Shown: positions 5,559-14,165, numbered from the stretch's first letter. The stretch: DNA of 15,900 bases from Candidatus Aquidulcis frankliniae (GCA_009925905.1 RFPZ01000025.1:1-15900), one strand, 5' to 3'. The notes: a model not told the origin generated them from the sequence alone. Made by a program: numbers and translations.

Positions 5559-8500
5559 ACCGCCAGACTCCGTCACTTGCGCCACTCCTCGACACGCTGC
5601 GTGCCGCAGCACCATTCACGGCACTCACCAAGCAACTTCGTACGAGCGATGCATCGCTCATTCATGTGCCCCATGCGGCGAAGGCGCAGCTCGGTGCAGC
5701 GCTTGCGTCTGATCAACGCATCGTGTGGGTAGCGCGCGACCCCGAAGTTGCCGAACGAGTTGCCGATGCGCTGCGCTCTTGGTTCCATGATCCAACTGCC
5801 GTTGTGCTGCTGGAGCCCCGTAGTGCGCTCCCGTATGAACGCGGCGAACTGGTCATCGATGAGTCGGCCGGTCGCGTGGCAACGCTCGCCGCATGGCACG
5901 AGGGGAGCCCGCGCATCCTGGTCACCTCGCTGCTGGCAGTGGCGCAACCAACGATCTCGCTGGCTGATCTTCGCGCCGAAACACTCCTCTTGCGCGCGGG
6001 GGATCGCATCACCCTTGACGCCGTGACCTCGCGCGCCATCGCCCTCGGCTACGAGGCCGTCTCGCTCGTTGGTGGTCGTGGTGAGATTGCTCGACGCGGC
6101 GGCATCGTTGACCTCTTTCCCGCAGGCCGGACCTCGCCACTGCGCATTGAATGGTTCGGCGATGAGATTGAGAGCATCCGCCGTATTGATCCAGCCGACC
6201 AGCGCAGTCGCGAGGCGGTGCCGCTCGTGCAGCTACTACCAGCGAGCGAGTTCCCTCTCGACGCGGCGCGCGTGGCCGCCGCCCGAGCATCCGCTGAAGG
6301 GATCGTGCGCGGTGGGGGCGAGACCGAACTGCCGCCACGACTCGCCGAAGACCTGGCGCGCTGGGAGGCGGGGATCGCGGCGCGCAACCAAGCCGAGCGC
6401 GGTGATGGCCTCGAGCTTTGGTCGGTGTTGCTGAGTGCGGAGCGCGCCTACGACCAGGTGGGTGATGCGCTGGTGGTGCTCGATGAGCCAGGTGAGCTGC
6501 GTCAGGCGGCCGAGGCACTTTCGCGTCAGACCGAAGAGCGCGCCGATGTGCTGCGCACCACACGACTGCTACCGGCCGGTTGGCCATCGCCGATTCCTGA
6601 TGCAGGTGCTCTGATCGCGGCACTCACCAGCGCCGGTCGCCAGCGTCTGGCGCTCACCTGGAGCTCCGACGCAACGTCACTGATCCGCGCTGATGGCGAC
6701 GACTCATTCGGCTGGCACGATCCGGTGGTGCCGAGCGGCCGATCGCGCGCACTCACCGAGGGCCTCGAAACTTGGCGTCGCGAGAAGGCGCGGGTTCTGA
6801 TCGTTTCGGAGCAGGCGGCCCGAATAGCCGAGCTGATCACCGAGGGTGGCGAACGCGCGGTGGTGAGCGAAGGAATGCTCACTAATCCGAAGCCTGGCTC
6901 AGTCACGATTTTGACCGGCGGTCTCGACGGCGGATTCCAGGGTGGCGTCGATGGGCTGACGGTGATCACCGACCGCGAACTCTTCGGCGCGACGCGTGTT
7001 CGACGACCGGCGGTGCACCGCCGCGGCATCACGCGCGAGGCGGCGGAGCGGCTCACTCCTGGTGATTACCTGGTGCATGTGGATCACGGCGTTGGTCGCT
7101 TCGTGGGCATGCTGCGCCGCGGCGGCGATGGTGATCAGCGCGACTACCTTGAGATCGCCTACGGCGGAACCGACACCGTCTTCACTCCAGTCGAGCAGCT
7201 CGCGCGCATTGCGCGCTACACCGGCTCAGAGCATCCGCAACTGAGTCGACTCGGTGGTGGCGAATGGCGCCGTGCCAAGGAGCGCGCTAAGAAGGCGGCC
7301 GACGATCTCGCCGATGAGTTGCTGCGCATCTACGCCGCGCGCGAGTTGGCGCATCGCCCGGCGATTACGCCAGGGAGTCCGTGGCTCGCCGAGTTTGAGG
7401 CGGCCTTCCCATATCGCGAAACGCCTGACCAACTCACCGCCATTGAGGCGACGAAGGGTGATCTCGCACGGCCGCGTCCGATGGATCGCGTGATTGTGGG
7501 TGACGTTGGCTACGGGAAGACCGAGGTGGCACTACGTGCCGCCTTCGCCGTGCTCGAGGCTGGTCGCCAAGTCGCTGTACTGGTGCCGACCACCGTGCTC
7601 GCCCTGCAGCACATCGAAACGTTCCGTCGCCGTCTCGCGGCCTATCCCTTCAAGCTCGAACTTCTTTCGCGCAGCGTCTCATCGGCACGACAGGCCGAGA
7701 TCGTCGCCAAACTCGCCACCGGTGAGGTTGACCTGGTCGTTGCCACCCACCGGCTGCTCTCCAAAGATGTGACCTTCAAGCACCTTGGCTTGCTCGTGGT
7801 CGATGAGGAGCATCGCTTCGGCGTTGCCGCCAAGGAGCGCATGAAGTCGCTCCGCTCTGAACTTGATGTCATGACGCTCACCGCCACGCCGATCCCGCGC
7901 ACGCTGAATCTTGCCCTCTCGGGGATTCGCGACCTCTCCACCATTGAGACGCCACCAGAAGATCGCCACCCCGTGGCGACACGCGTCACCGAGGCAAGCC
8001 TTGAGTTGGTGCGCGATGCGCTGTTGCGCGAACTGGAGCGCGGTGGGCAGTCGTACTACGTGCACAACCGCGTCGAGTCGATTGAGGCGGCGGCGGAGCA
8101 GATTCGCCGACTTCTGCCCGATGCGCGCGTCGTGGTGGGCCACGGCCAGATGGAGGAGCGCGCACTGGAACGGGTGATGGGCGAGTTCGTTCGTGGCGAG
8201 GCGCAGATCTTGGTCTGCACCACCATCATTGAATCAGGCCTCGATATTCCCAATGCGAACACGATCATCATCGACCGAGCCGATCGCCTCGGGCTCGCCC
8301 AGCTCTATCAGTTGCGTGGCCGCGTTGGCCGTAGTAGTCGCCGGGCTTGGTGTTACCTCCTCTATCGACGGGAAGAGGCGCTCACCGAGGATGCGCGCAA
8401 GCGACTCAAGGCAATCTTTGACGCGTCGCATCTTGGCGCTGGATTCCAGTTGGCGCTCGCCGATCTTGAGATTCGTGGGGCGGGTGACCTGCTCGGTGGC

Positions 8501-9088
8501 GAACAATCAGGCCATATTGCGGCGGTTGGATTTGATCTGTATTCGCAGCTGCTTGCGGATGCGGTCGAGGTTCGTCGCGCCAACCGCGAAGGACGTGAGC
8601 CTGCGCGCCGTCGCACCGCGGCACTCATTGACCTTCCTGTGTCCGCACACCTAGCCGATTCGTATGTGGCGGATGAAGGACAGCGTCTGGACATCTATCG
8701 ACGACTCGGAATCGCCGACACTGACGCCACCATCAACGCGATCGCCGAAGAGCTGCGCGACCGATTTGGCGCGCCACCAGCAGAGGCGGAGCGACTCCTA
8801 GAGGTTGCCCGACTTCGCGCTGGTGCCAGCGAGGCGGGGCTCGCCTCACTGCTCATTGAAGAGGGTCGCCTCATCGTGCGGCTCGGCGAACTTCAGCCGG
8901 GGTTGGCCGCACGGGCGCTGGTGGCGAACCCGATCCCGGAGCTCAACATGAGCGGCAGCCAGATCCGTAGCCGAGAGCGCGTCTCGGGCGGGGAGGCCTG
9001 GCGCCTCGCCGCACGGCTCGTGCAGGGGATCGTGGCGGAAGTACGTCGTTGGGAGGCAGCGAGCGCGACAGGCGCGCCGCTCGCGTAA
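5555..9088 (+). CDS. mfd: Transcription-repair coupling factor Mfd
   Basis: ATP-driven translocase that removes stalled RNA polymerase at lesions and recruits UvrA. 1177 residues, normal length. N-terminal UvrB-like UvrA-binding region at about 1-330; CarD-like RNA-polymerase-interacting domain from about 500 to 560 (starts LTPGDYLVHVDHGVGRFVG); superfamily 2 helicase core with Walker A GDVGYGKTE (649-657), DEEH box (750-753), TATPIPRTL, and GRVGRSSRRAWCYLLY near 920; C-terminal D7 autoinhibitory domain to the end. Start chosen as GTG 5555, overlapping the pth TGA as GTGA in line with the other junctions; a TTG at 5513 inside pth is possible but less likely. No visible frameshift. Confidence 0.96.
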   Translation: MNRQTPSLAPLLDTLRAAAPFTALTKQLRTSDASLIHVPHAAKAQLGAALASDQRIVWVARDPEVAERVADALRSWFHDPTAVVLLEPRSALPYERGELVIDESAGRVATLAAWHEGSPRILVTSLLAVAQPTISLADLRAETLLLRAGDRITLDAVTSRAIALGYEAVSLVGGRGEIARRGGIVDLFPAGRTSPLRIEWFGDEIESIRRIDPADQRSREAVPLVQLLPASEFPLDAARVAAARASAEGIVRGGGETELPPRLAEDLARWEAGIAARNQAERGDGLELWSVLLSAERAYDQVGDALVVLDEPGELRQAAEALSRQTEERADVLRTTRLLPAGWPSPIPDAGALIAALTSAGRQRLALTWSSDATSLIRADGDDSFGWHDPVVPSGRSRALTEGLETWRREKARVLIVSEQAARIAELITEGGERAVVSEGMLTNPKPGSVTILTGGLDGGFQGGVDGLTVITDRELFGATRVRRPAVHRRGITREAAERLTPGDYLVHVDHGVGRFVGMLRRGGDGDQRDYLEIAYGGTDTVFTPVEQLARIARYTGSEHPQLSRLGGGEWRRAKERAKKAADDLADELLRIYAARELAHRPAITPGSPWLAEFEAAFPYRETPDQLTAIEATKGDLARPRPMDRVIVGDVGYGKTEVALRAAFAVLEAGRQVAVLVPTTVLALQHIETFRRRLAAYPFKLELLSRSVSSARQAEIVAKLATGEVDLVVATHRLLSKDVTFKHLGLLVVDEEHRFGVAAKERMKSLRSELDVMTLTATPIPRTLNLALSGIRDLSTIETPPEDRHPVATRVTEASLELVRDALLRELERGGQSYYVHNRVESIEAAAEQIRRLLPDARVVVGHGQMEERALERVMGEFVRGEAQILVCTTIIESGLDIPNANTIIIDRADRLGLAQLYQLRGRVGRSSRRAWCYLLYRREEALTEDARKRLKAIFDASHLGAGFQLALADLEIRGAGDLLGGEQSGHIAAVGFDLYSQLLADAVEVRRANREGREPARRRTAALIDLPVSAHLADSYVADEGQRLDIYRRLGIADTDATINAIAEELRDRFGAPPAEAERLLEVARLRAGASEAGLASLLIEEGRLIVRLGELQPGLAARALVANPIPELNMSGSQIRSRERVSGGEAWRLAARLVQGIVAEVRRWEAASATGAPLA

Positions 9089-9091
9089 ACT
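9086..9091 (+). promoter_or_regulatory. Candidate leaderless -10 element (TAAACT) before apt
   Basis: TAAACT, which includes the mfd stop codon TAA, ends 6 bases before the apt GTG at 9098. No Shine-Dalgarno is present in the 9-base gap. GCGACA at 9065-9070 resembles half of a -35 box but the spacing of 15 is short. Same geometry as before the HIT gene. Confidence 0.4.
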
Positions 9092-9097
9092 CCCGCC

Positions 9098-9619
9098 GTG
9101 ACCCCTGAACAGCTCTCCTCGAAGATTCGAACGATTCCTGACTTTCCGAAGAAGGGGATCGTCTTTCGCGATATCACCACACTCCTGCAGGATGGTGAGG
9201 CGTTTGCCGCAGCCCTTGAGGCGATGACGGCACCGATCCGTGGGCTGAAGCCCGACGTGATCATCGGCATCGAATCCCGTGGCTTCATCTTTGGTGCACC
9301 GATCGCCGCTAGCCTCGGCGTCGGCTTTGTGCCAGTTCGCAAGCTCGGCAAACTCCCCGCCGAGACGATTTCGGTCGAATATGACCTTGAGTACGGCAAG
9401 AATGTTTTGGAGATTCACCGTGATGCGCTACAGAAGGGTGCCCGCGTGGTGATCGTTGACGACGTGCTCGCCACAGGTGGCACCGTTGCGGGCACCATAA
9501 AACTCGTCGAACAGCTCGGCGCCACCGTTGTAGGCATCAGCTTCTTGGCAGAGCTCCCCGTCCTTGGCGGTCGCAAGCGACTCCCAGACGGCATCGTCTC
9601 GGCGATCATCGCCTTCTAG
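9098..9619 (+). CDS. apt: Adenine phosphoribosyltransferase
   Basis: Purine salvage enzyme: adenine + PRPP to AMP + diphosphate; cytosolic. 173 residues, the standard length. The N-terminal IRTIPDFPKKGIVFRDITTL (10-29) is diagnostic for Apt; IGIESRGFIFGAPIA (57-70) and the PRPP-binding loop VVIVDDVLATGGT (117-129) are complete. The start is GTG 9098, directly after mfd; there is no Shine-Dalgarno but a TANNNT hexamer lies 6 bases upstream, suggesting leaderless expression. The next gene encodes a relative of MtnA. Adenine is released by methylthioadenosine phosphorylase in the same methionine-salvage route, so the neighbourhood may be functional, although no mtnP is visible here. Confidence 0.97.
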   Translation: MTPEQLSSKIRTIPDFPKKGIVFRDITTLLQDGEAFAAALEAMTAPIRGLKPDVIIGIESRGFIFGAPIAASLGVGFVPVRKLGKLPAETISVEYDLEYGKNVLEIHRDALQKGARVVIVDDVLATGGTVAGTIKLVEQLGATVVGISFLAELPVLGGRKRLPDGIVSAIIAF

Positions 9620-9627
9620 TCGCCGGT

Positions 9628-10848
9628 ATGGCGAAGCGCTCGGCTAGCGATCGCAGATCCTTCCTTCGCAGCATCGCCAGCGATGGTGCCGCCACTGCCG
9701 GCTCACTCCTCGGCGCACTCGGCGCACTGCGCGGACAGGCGCAATCTATTAGCGACGAACTGCAAGGGTCAACGCGCGAAGTTGGCGCGGAACCAACACG
9801 TCGACGCGCCGCCGAAACGCACCTCGACATGCCGGGTGATGCAGGCCTGATTAAGACAGGTGCGGCCGCGCCAGAACCTGCGTTCGCCTCACCGATTCGT
9901 GACGAAGCGGGTGCAGTGATCGTGCTCGATGTGCGAGCACTCCCTGCAGTCATTGCTGAACGGCGCGCGACGAGCGCAAGCAGCATTGCCGCGCTCCTGA
10001 CCGTTGATGCCATCGCCCCCGGACCTATCCGTGGACTTGCCGCCGCATTCGCCCTCGCCCTTGCCAGTGTCGGATCGGCTGGTGGGCGAGTCGCACGGTT
10101 GCACGCCGCCGCGGCTGCGCTGCGGAACGCCGCACCTCTCGCGGGTTCCCTCCACGCGGAACTTGAGGCCCTCCTCCCGGTTGCCTTGGGGGGCGAGAAC
10201 CTCGACTCCGCGATCGCCACTCGTGCAGGAACGCAGCTAGGCCAGCGCGCCGCCTACGGAAAGCGCATCGCCGCAGCCATAAATGGCGCGGGGCTCGCTC
10301 GCGGCGCCATCATCGCCAGCGGGCCCGGCCTCGGCGCCACCGCGTGGGGCGACCTTGCCCCACTGCATGAGGCGCTGCGGGCTCTTGGTGTGCGCACCTT
10401 CGCGATTGCCGCTGGCCCCACGGTCGACGCACGTGGCGCAACACGACTCGGCGCGATTGATGCCGCCGACGCGGTGCGCGCCGGTCTCACGCCGCGACTC
10501 CTTGAAGATGGCGAGCTCGCCAGCGAAATCGCGAACGCTGATGGCCCAATCGGCGCGCTGATCCTCGGGAGTGACGCGGTGAGCCGGACCGGTTACGCGG
10601 TAGTTCCAGCGGGTGGCGTTGGCCTCGCTGCTGCGGCACTCTTTTCGGGAGTGCCCGTCTATCTGGTTGCCGGGTCTACACCAACCGACCTGAGTGGCGC
10701 CGAACTGACAAAGCGCGTCGCGGCCGTGAACAGCGCGGCGGCACAACGCGGCGCACCATTCGCTGCGCGTGGCGTGACGAGTGGCGTACAGGTAGCCGCA
10801 CCACGCGTTGAACTTCTGGCACTCGACGGCATCACCCTGATCGATTGA
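9628..10848 (+). CDS. MtnA/eIF2B-like protein lacking the catalytic Cys, with a twin-arginine-like N-terminus
   Basis: 406 residues. From about 95 to the end the layout follows methylthioribose-1-phosphate isomerase (MtnA) and eIF2B-type sugar-phosphate isomerases: VLDVRALP (99-106), PGPIRGLAAAFALAL (131-145, compare RGAPAIGVAAAYG), IIASGPGLGATAWG (228-241) at the position of the MtnA HCNTGALAT loop, a segment aligning with ADETRP and LTAWELxxAGI, then LGSDAV (313-318) where MtnA has VGADRI, and a C-terminal LLALDGITLI. MtnA uses a Cys in the first loop and the Asp in the second; here the Asp is kept but the Cys is gone, and the protein has no cysteine at all. The N-terminus (RRSFLRSIA at 9-17, then a mildly hydrophobic 21-34) looks like a Tat signal, though it lacks a clear AxA cleavage site and could be an amphipathic helix. 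Function unknown: possibly a binding pseudoenzyme. The stop shares one base with the next ATG (TGATG). Confidence 0.85.
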   Translation: MAKRSASDRRSFLRSIASDGAATAGSLLGALGALRGQAQSISDELQGSTREVGAEPTRRRAAETHLDMPGDAGLIKTGAAAPEPAFASPIRDEAGAVIVLDVRALPAVIAERRATSASSIAALLTVDAIAPGPIRGLAAAFALALASVGSAGGRVARLHAAAAALRNAAPLAGSLHAELEALLPVALGGENLDSAIATRAGTQLGQRAAYGKRIAAAINGAGLARGAIIASGPGLGATAWGDLAPLHEALRALGVRTFAIAAGPTVDARGATRLGAIDAADAVRAGLTPRLLEDGELASEIANADGPIGALILGSDAVSRTGYAVVPAGGVGLAAAALFSGVPVYLVAGSTPTDLSGAELTKRVAAVNSAAAQRGAPFAARGVTSGVQVAAPRVELLALDGITLID

Positions 10849-11684
10849 TGACGACCACGCCGATCGAGGTTTCGGCGACGCGAGATCGCGAGCTGGTGCG
10901 ATCGCTCATCACTGGAGACCGCTGGATCACCGCACACGCCCTGGCCGATCTTGATGATGGTGAGTTCCCCCGCACGCGCTGTTTCGTCGCACGACGCGGA
11001 GCAACGCCGATTGCCCTCGGCATGGAGTACTCCGGCTGGGCGCCGCAGCCGCTCCACCTGTACGGCGAGCCAGAGGGGATCGCCACGATCTTGCAGCATG
11101 GGATTCGTCCACGTGCCGCCTGGGTGCCAACACCGATCGGGGGGAACCCAGTACTTGATCTGACCTACGAGACCGAGAAGATCAATCCAATGCTGCGCAT
11201 GGGTCTAACGCGCGCCGAGTTCGTGCCGTACACGGGGCCTGCTGCCGAACTTGTCGTGCCGCTCATCCCCTCCGATGCCCCAGCGCTGAACCACCTCTAT
11301 CAGCTGGGATTCGCCGCTTGGCTTCCGCCACTCGCTGTCGCCGAAGGGGTCTATCGCGGCATTCACCGCAACGGCAAGCTGGTCGCCGCGGCCGGGACCC
11401 ACGTGGTCGGTCGACGGGAGCGCATCGCCGTGGTGGGCAACGTGCTGACTGCGAGTAGCGCGCGCGGCAACGGTTACGCCCATGCGAACACCTCAGCAGT
11501 CACCGAAGCGCTGCTCGGATTTTGTGATGAGGTAGTGCTGAATGTGCAGCGTGATAACGCTGCCGCAATCGCCGTCTACACCTCGCTCGGCTACAGCGTG
11601 AAAGCCGAATTCGAGGAGCGGCTCGTGATCCGAAGAAGTGGCATCTCGGTACAGCGCATGTTGCGGCGCCTCTTCGGGCGCTGA
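10848..11684 (+). CDS. GNAT-family N-acetyltransferase
   Basis: 278 residues. The C-terminal half is a GCN5-related acetyltransferase fold of the FR47-like type: the acetyl-CoA motif A strand and loop VGNVLTASSARGNGYA (196-211) with the R-x-x-G-x-A-like turn ARGNGYA, followed by LNVQRDNAAAIAVYTSLGY (231-249), the typical motif B ending. The N-terminal half (about 1-125), including FVARRGATPIALGMEYSG (46-63), looks like a second, degenerate GNAT-like lobe, which would make a tandem-GNAT protein. The substrate is unknown. Start chosen at ATG 10848, sharing its A with the upstream TGA; a TTG at 10845 is the alternative. Co-transcription with the preceding gene is likely. Confidence 0.9.
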   Translation: MTTTPIEVSATRDRELVRSLITGDRWITAHALADLDDGEFPRTRCFVARRGATPIALGMEYSGWAPQPLHLYGEPEGIATILQHGIRPRAAWVPTPIGGNPVLDLTYETEKINPMLRMGLTRAEFVPYTGPAAELVVPLIPSDAPALNHLYQLGFAAWLPPLAVAEGVYRGIHRNGKLVAAAGTHVVGRRERIAVVGNVLTASSARGNGYAHANTSAVTEALLGFCDEVVLNVQRDNAAAIAVYTSLGYSVKAEFEERLVIRRSGISVQRMLRRLFGR

Positions 11685-11727
11685 GCACGAATCACGCACA
11701 TGCCGGCCCGCTCCAGATCCCGCACGC

Positions 11728-11733
11728 TACGAT
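11728..11733 (+). promoter_or_regulatory. Candidate leaderless -10 element (TACGAT) before manC
   Basis: TACGAT ends 7 bases before ATG 11741. It overlaps the alternative ATG at 11732, which would therefore not be on a transcript from this promoter. The gap of roughly 50 bases after the GNAT gene has no Shine-Dalgarno and no obvious -35 or terminator. Confidence 0.4.
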
Positions 11734-11740
11734 GCCGCAG

Positions 11741-12691
11741 ATGAGTAGTCGACCCTACGCGGTCGTTCTTGCCGGTGGCGGCGGAACCCGCCTCTGGCCC
11801 CTAAGCAGCCCGAACCGGCCGAAGCCGTTCCTCCCGCTTTTGCATGGGCGCAGCCCACTCGCGGTAACCCTCGAGCGACTCGCACCACTTGTCTCCATTG
11901 ACGACACCTACATCGTGGTGGCGGCGAGCCAGGTGCAGCTCGTGCGCGAATGCGCGCCGCAGATTGCCGCCGATCACATCCTTGCCGAGCCGGTCAGCCG
12001 AAACACCGGCGCGGCCGTTGCACTTGCGGTCGTCACCATCAATCGCGCGGATGATGCGGTGATGCTGGTGATTCCCGCTGACCATGCGGTGCGCGATGAC
12101 GGGGCTTGGCGCACCGCCCTTGCCGCCGCCGCCGATCAGGCCGGTCGCGAGGCGGGCGCCCTCTACACGCTCGGTGTAGTGCCGACACGACCGGAGACTG
12201 GCTTCGGCTACATCGTCGCCGACGGCGAGCGCGTCTCACGCTTTACGGAGAAGCCACAACGCGACGAGGCGGAACGCTTGATTGCCGCGGGTGCGCGATG
12301 GAACGCGGGAACGTTCGCCTGGCGCCGCGACAGTGCCCGCGCCGCGCTGCAGCGCTTTGCGCCGACGCTGATCAACGGCATCGGCGAGTACAGCACAGTG
12401 CCAGCAGGACCGATCGACACGTTCGTGATGGAGCCTGCCGCCGCGGCAGGGCTCGTGCGCACCCTGCCGCTCGATTGCGGCTGGAGCGATATCGGCTCGT
12501 GGGGTGAGCTTCGCGCACACCTCCTGTCACGCTCGTCAACCGAAGAGCTCCGCATGGAGGCACCAGGGGGGCGTACCATTGTGATCAGTAATGAGCATGG
12601 GGTGATCGCCCTGCAACCGAACGGTGCAGCGACGATGGACCTTGAGCAGATGAGCGGCAGTGATCTGCGCGCCGCATCTGAGAGGGAGTAG
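11741..12691 (+). CDS. manC: Mannose-1-phosphate guanylyltransferase
   Basis: Makes GDP-mannose from mannose 1-phosphate and GTP, for glycan or lipid mannosylation. 316 residues: a single nucleotidyltransferase domain plus a short beta tail, without the C-terminal isomerase domain of bifunctional ManC/AlgA. Signatures: AGGGGTRLWPLSSPNRPKPF (11-30), the GTP-binding loop; AEPVSRNTGAAVAL; VIPADHAV; PETGFGYI; FTEKP; WNAGTFAW; and DCGWSDIGSW. All are intact. ATG 11741 is preferred over ATG 11732 because a -10-like TACGAT overlaps the latter; the two differ by three residues. It is followed 2 bases later by a phosphohexomutase, which fits a GDP-mannose operon. Confidence 0.93.
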   Translation: MSSRPYAVVLAGGGGTRLWPLSSPNRPKPFLPLLHGRSPLAVTLERLAPLVSIDDTYIVVAASQVQLVRECAPQIAADHILAEPVSRNTGAAVALAVVTINRADDAVMLVIPADHAVRDDGAWRTALAAAADQAGREAGALYTLGVVPTRPETGFGYIVADGERVSRFTEKPQRDEAERLIAAGARWNAGTFAWRRDSARAALQRFAPTLINGIGEYSTVPAGPIDTFVMEPAAAAGLVRTLPLDCGWSDIGSWGELRAHLLSRSSTEELRMEAPGGRTIVISNEHGVIALQPNGAATMDLEQMSGSDLRAASERE

Positions 12692-12693
12692 GC

Positions 12694-14157
12694 ATGGGCG
12701 TCGGCGAGCCAACGAAGATTCTCTTCGGCACCGACGGTTGGCGCGCCAAGATTGGCGACGAGTTCACCTTTGAGAACGTCCGCCGCCTCGCCGAGGGTGT
12801 CGCTCGCGTCGTCGAAGAGGATGGCGCCACCGCCAAAAGCGTCGTCATCGCCTACGACCGTCGCTTCGGCTCCGAAGAGTTTGCGAGTGCCGCCGCTGAA
12901 ATCCTCCTTGCCCACGGCATCCCCGTTGCCTACTCACGCACTGACGTGCCAACGCAGATGGCCTCGTACGAAGTAGTGATGCGCGGCGCGGCAATGGGCG
13001 TTGTAATTACCGCAAGCCATAACCCCTGGATGGACAACGGCTTCAAGGTGAAGTCGCCAACGGGCGCCGCCGCTGGGCCCGACCTGCTGAAGCGCATCGA
13101 GGCGCATGTGGCGAGCACCCGCGGACCGGAGCTGGTGGGTCGGCCATTCGCCGACGCCGAGGCGGCGGGCCTGGTGGAACGCTACGACCCGTACCCGGGC
13201 TACAAGAAGTTTGTTGAGCGCAACCTCGATCTAAAGGCGATCGCGGCGCAGAAGATGCGCATTCTGGTTGACCCGGTCTACGGCGCAGGCGCCGGTTGGA
13301 TCGGCCGACTGCTCGCCGGCGGCAACATGGTCGTCGACGAGATGCGCAGCGAGCGCAACCCGTGGTTCGGTGGGGTGAACCCTGAGCCGATTCGACCGCA
13401 CATCGACCCAGTCCTCGCGCGCATGGCGGGGGGCGGCTACGACATGGGGATGCTCCTCGATGGCGATGCCGACCGCGCTGGTGCGGTCGACGAGCGCGGT
13501 GTCTTCCTACATCAGCTCCAAGTCTTCGGGCTTCTGGCCTACTACATGCTCGAACACAAGAAAGATCTCAGCCCGATCGTGAAGACGGTCAACGAGAGTT
13601 CCATGGGCGAGCGTCTCGGCGAGCGCTACAACGTCACCGTGCACGAGACACCGGTCGGCTTTAAGTACGTCGGCCCAAAGATGATCGAGACTGGCGCGTC
13701 GATGGGCGGCGAAGAGTCGGGCGGCTACGGCTTCAAGATGCACCTCCCCGAGCGCGACGGCATCTTCGCCGACCTGCTCTTGCTCGACCTACTTATTCGC
13801 GAGCGCGCTTTGGGGCGCCCAACGATGAGCTCGGTCATGGAGCACGTCGCCTCCATCGCTGGTGCGTCGTACTACCTGCGCGTTGATGTGCACATTGATC
13901 GTGCCGCCTACCCGGCGGTAAAGGAGCGCCTCGCCACTGAACTCGTCGGCAATCCGCCGAGCAGCATCGGCAGCCATGCGGTGCGCGCCGTGCCCCTCAC
14001 CACCAAGGACGGCGTGAAGTTCTTCACGACCGATGGCAGCTGGCTACTGGTTCGATTCAGCGGCACCGAGCCACTCGTGCGCGTCTATGCCGAGGCCACC
14101 TCCGCAGAGCTCCGCGACGAACTGTTGGTGATCGGCGAGCGACTCGCGCGCGGATAA
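12694..14157 (+). CDS. Phosphoglucomutase/phosphomannomutase (alpha-D-phosphohexomutase)
   Basis: Interconverts hexose 6- and 1-phosphates; next to manC the likely reaction is mannose 6-phosphate to mannose 1-phosphate, but glucose cannot be excluded. 487 residues with four family loops: phosphoserine loop TASHNP (106-111, S108), magnesium loop DGDADR (256-261), sugar loop GGEESGG (338-344) and phosphate loop RFSGTEPLVRVYAEA near the C-terminus. ATG 12694 has GGGAG 5 bases before it and begins 2 bases after the manC stop. The gene ends 8 bases from the stop of the minus-strand lipoprotein gene, without a hairpin plus T-run in the gap, so the two transcripts probably run into each other. Confidence 0.95.
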   Translation: MGVGEPTKILFGTDGWRAKIGDEFTFENVRRLAEGVARVVEEDGATAKSVVIAYDRRFGSEEFASAAAEILLAHGIPVAYSRTDVPTQMASYEVVMRGAAMGVVITASHNPWMDNGFKVKSPTGAAAGPDLLKRIEAHVASTRGPELVGRPFADAEAAGLVERYDPYPGYKKFVERNLDLKAIAAQKMRILVDPVYGAGAGWIGRLLAGGNMVVDEMRSERNPWFGGVNPEPIRPHIDPVLARMAGGGYDMGMLLDGDADRAGAVDERGVFLHQLQVFGLLAYYMLEHKKDLSPIVKTVNESSMGERLGERYNVTVHETPVGFKYVGPKMIETGASMGGEESGGYGFKMHLPERDGIFADLLLLDLLIRERALGRPTMSSVMEHVASIAGASYYLRVDVHIDRAAYPAVKERLATELVGNPPSSIGSHAVRAVPLTTKDGVKFFTTDGSWLLVRFSGTEPLVRVYAEATSAELRDELLVIGERLARG

Positions 14158-14165
14158 TCTCCGCG

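Noticed and set aside
6009..6623. Long open frame on the minus strand inside mfd, and similar antisense frames in other genes
   Set aside because: High GC makes stop codons scarce in antisense frames; the translations are Arg/Pro/Ala-rich with no motif and no ribosome site.
1985..12747. Six copies of the 8-base palindrome GGCGCGCC (1985, 3782, 4384, 8768, 9071, 12740)
   Set aside because: Somewhat more than I would expect by chance, but five lie in coding frames where common Gly/Ala/Arg/Pro codons produce it, and spacing and context show no pattern.
14158..14165. Terminator between the convergent phosphohexomutase and lipoprotein genes
   Set aside because: The gap is only 8 bases and neither side shows a stable hairpin followed by a T-run.
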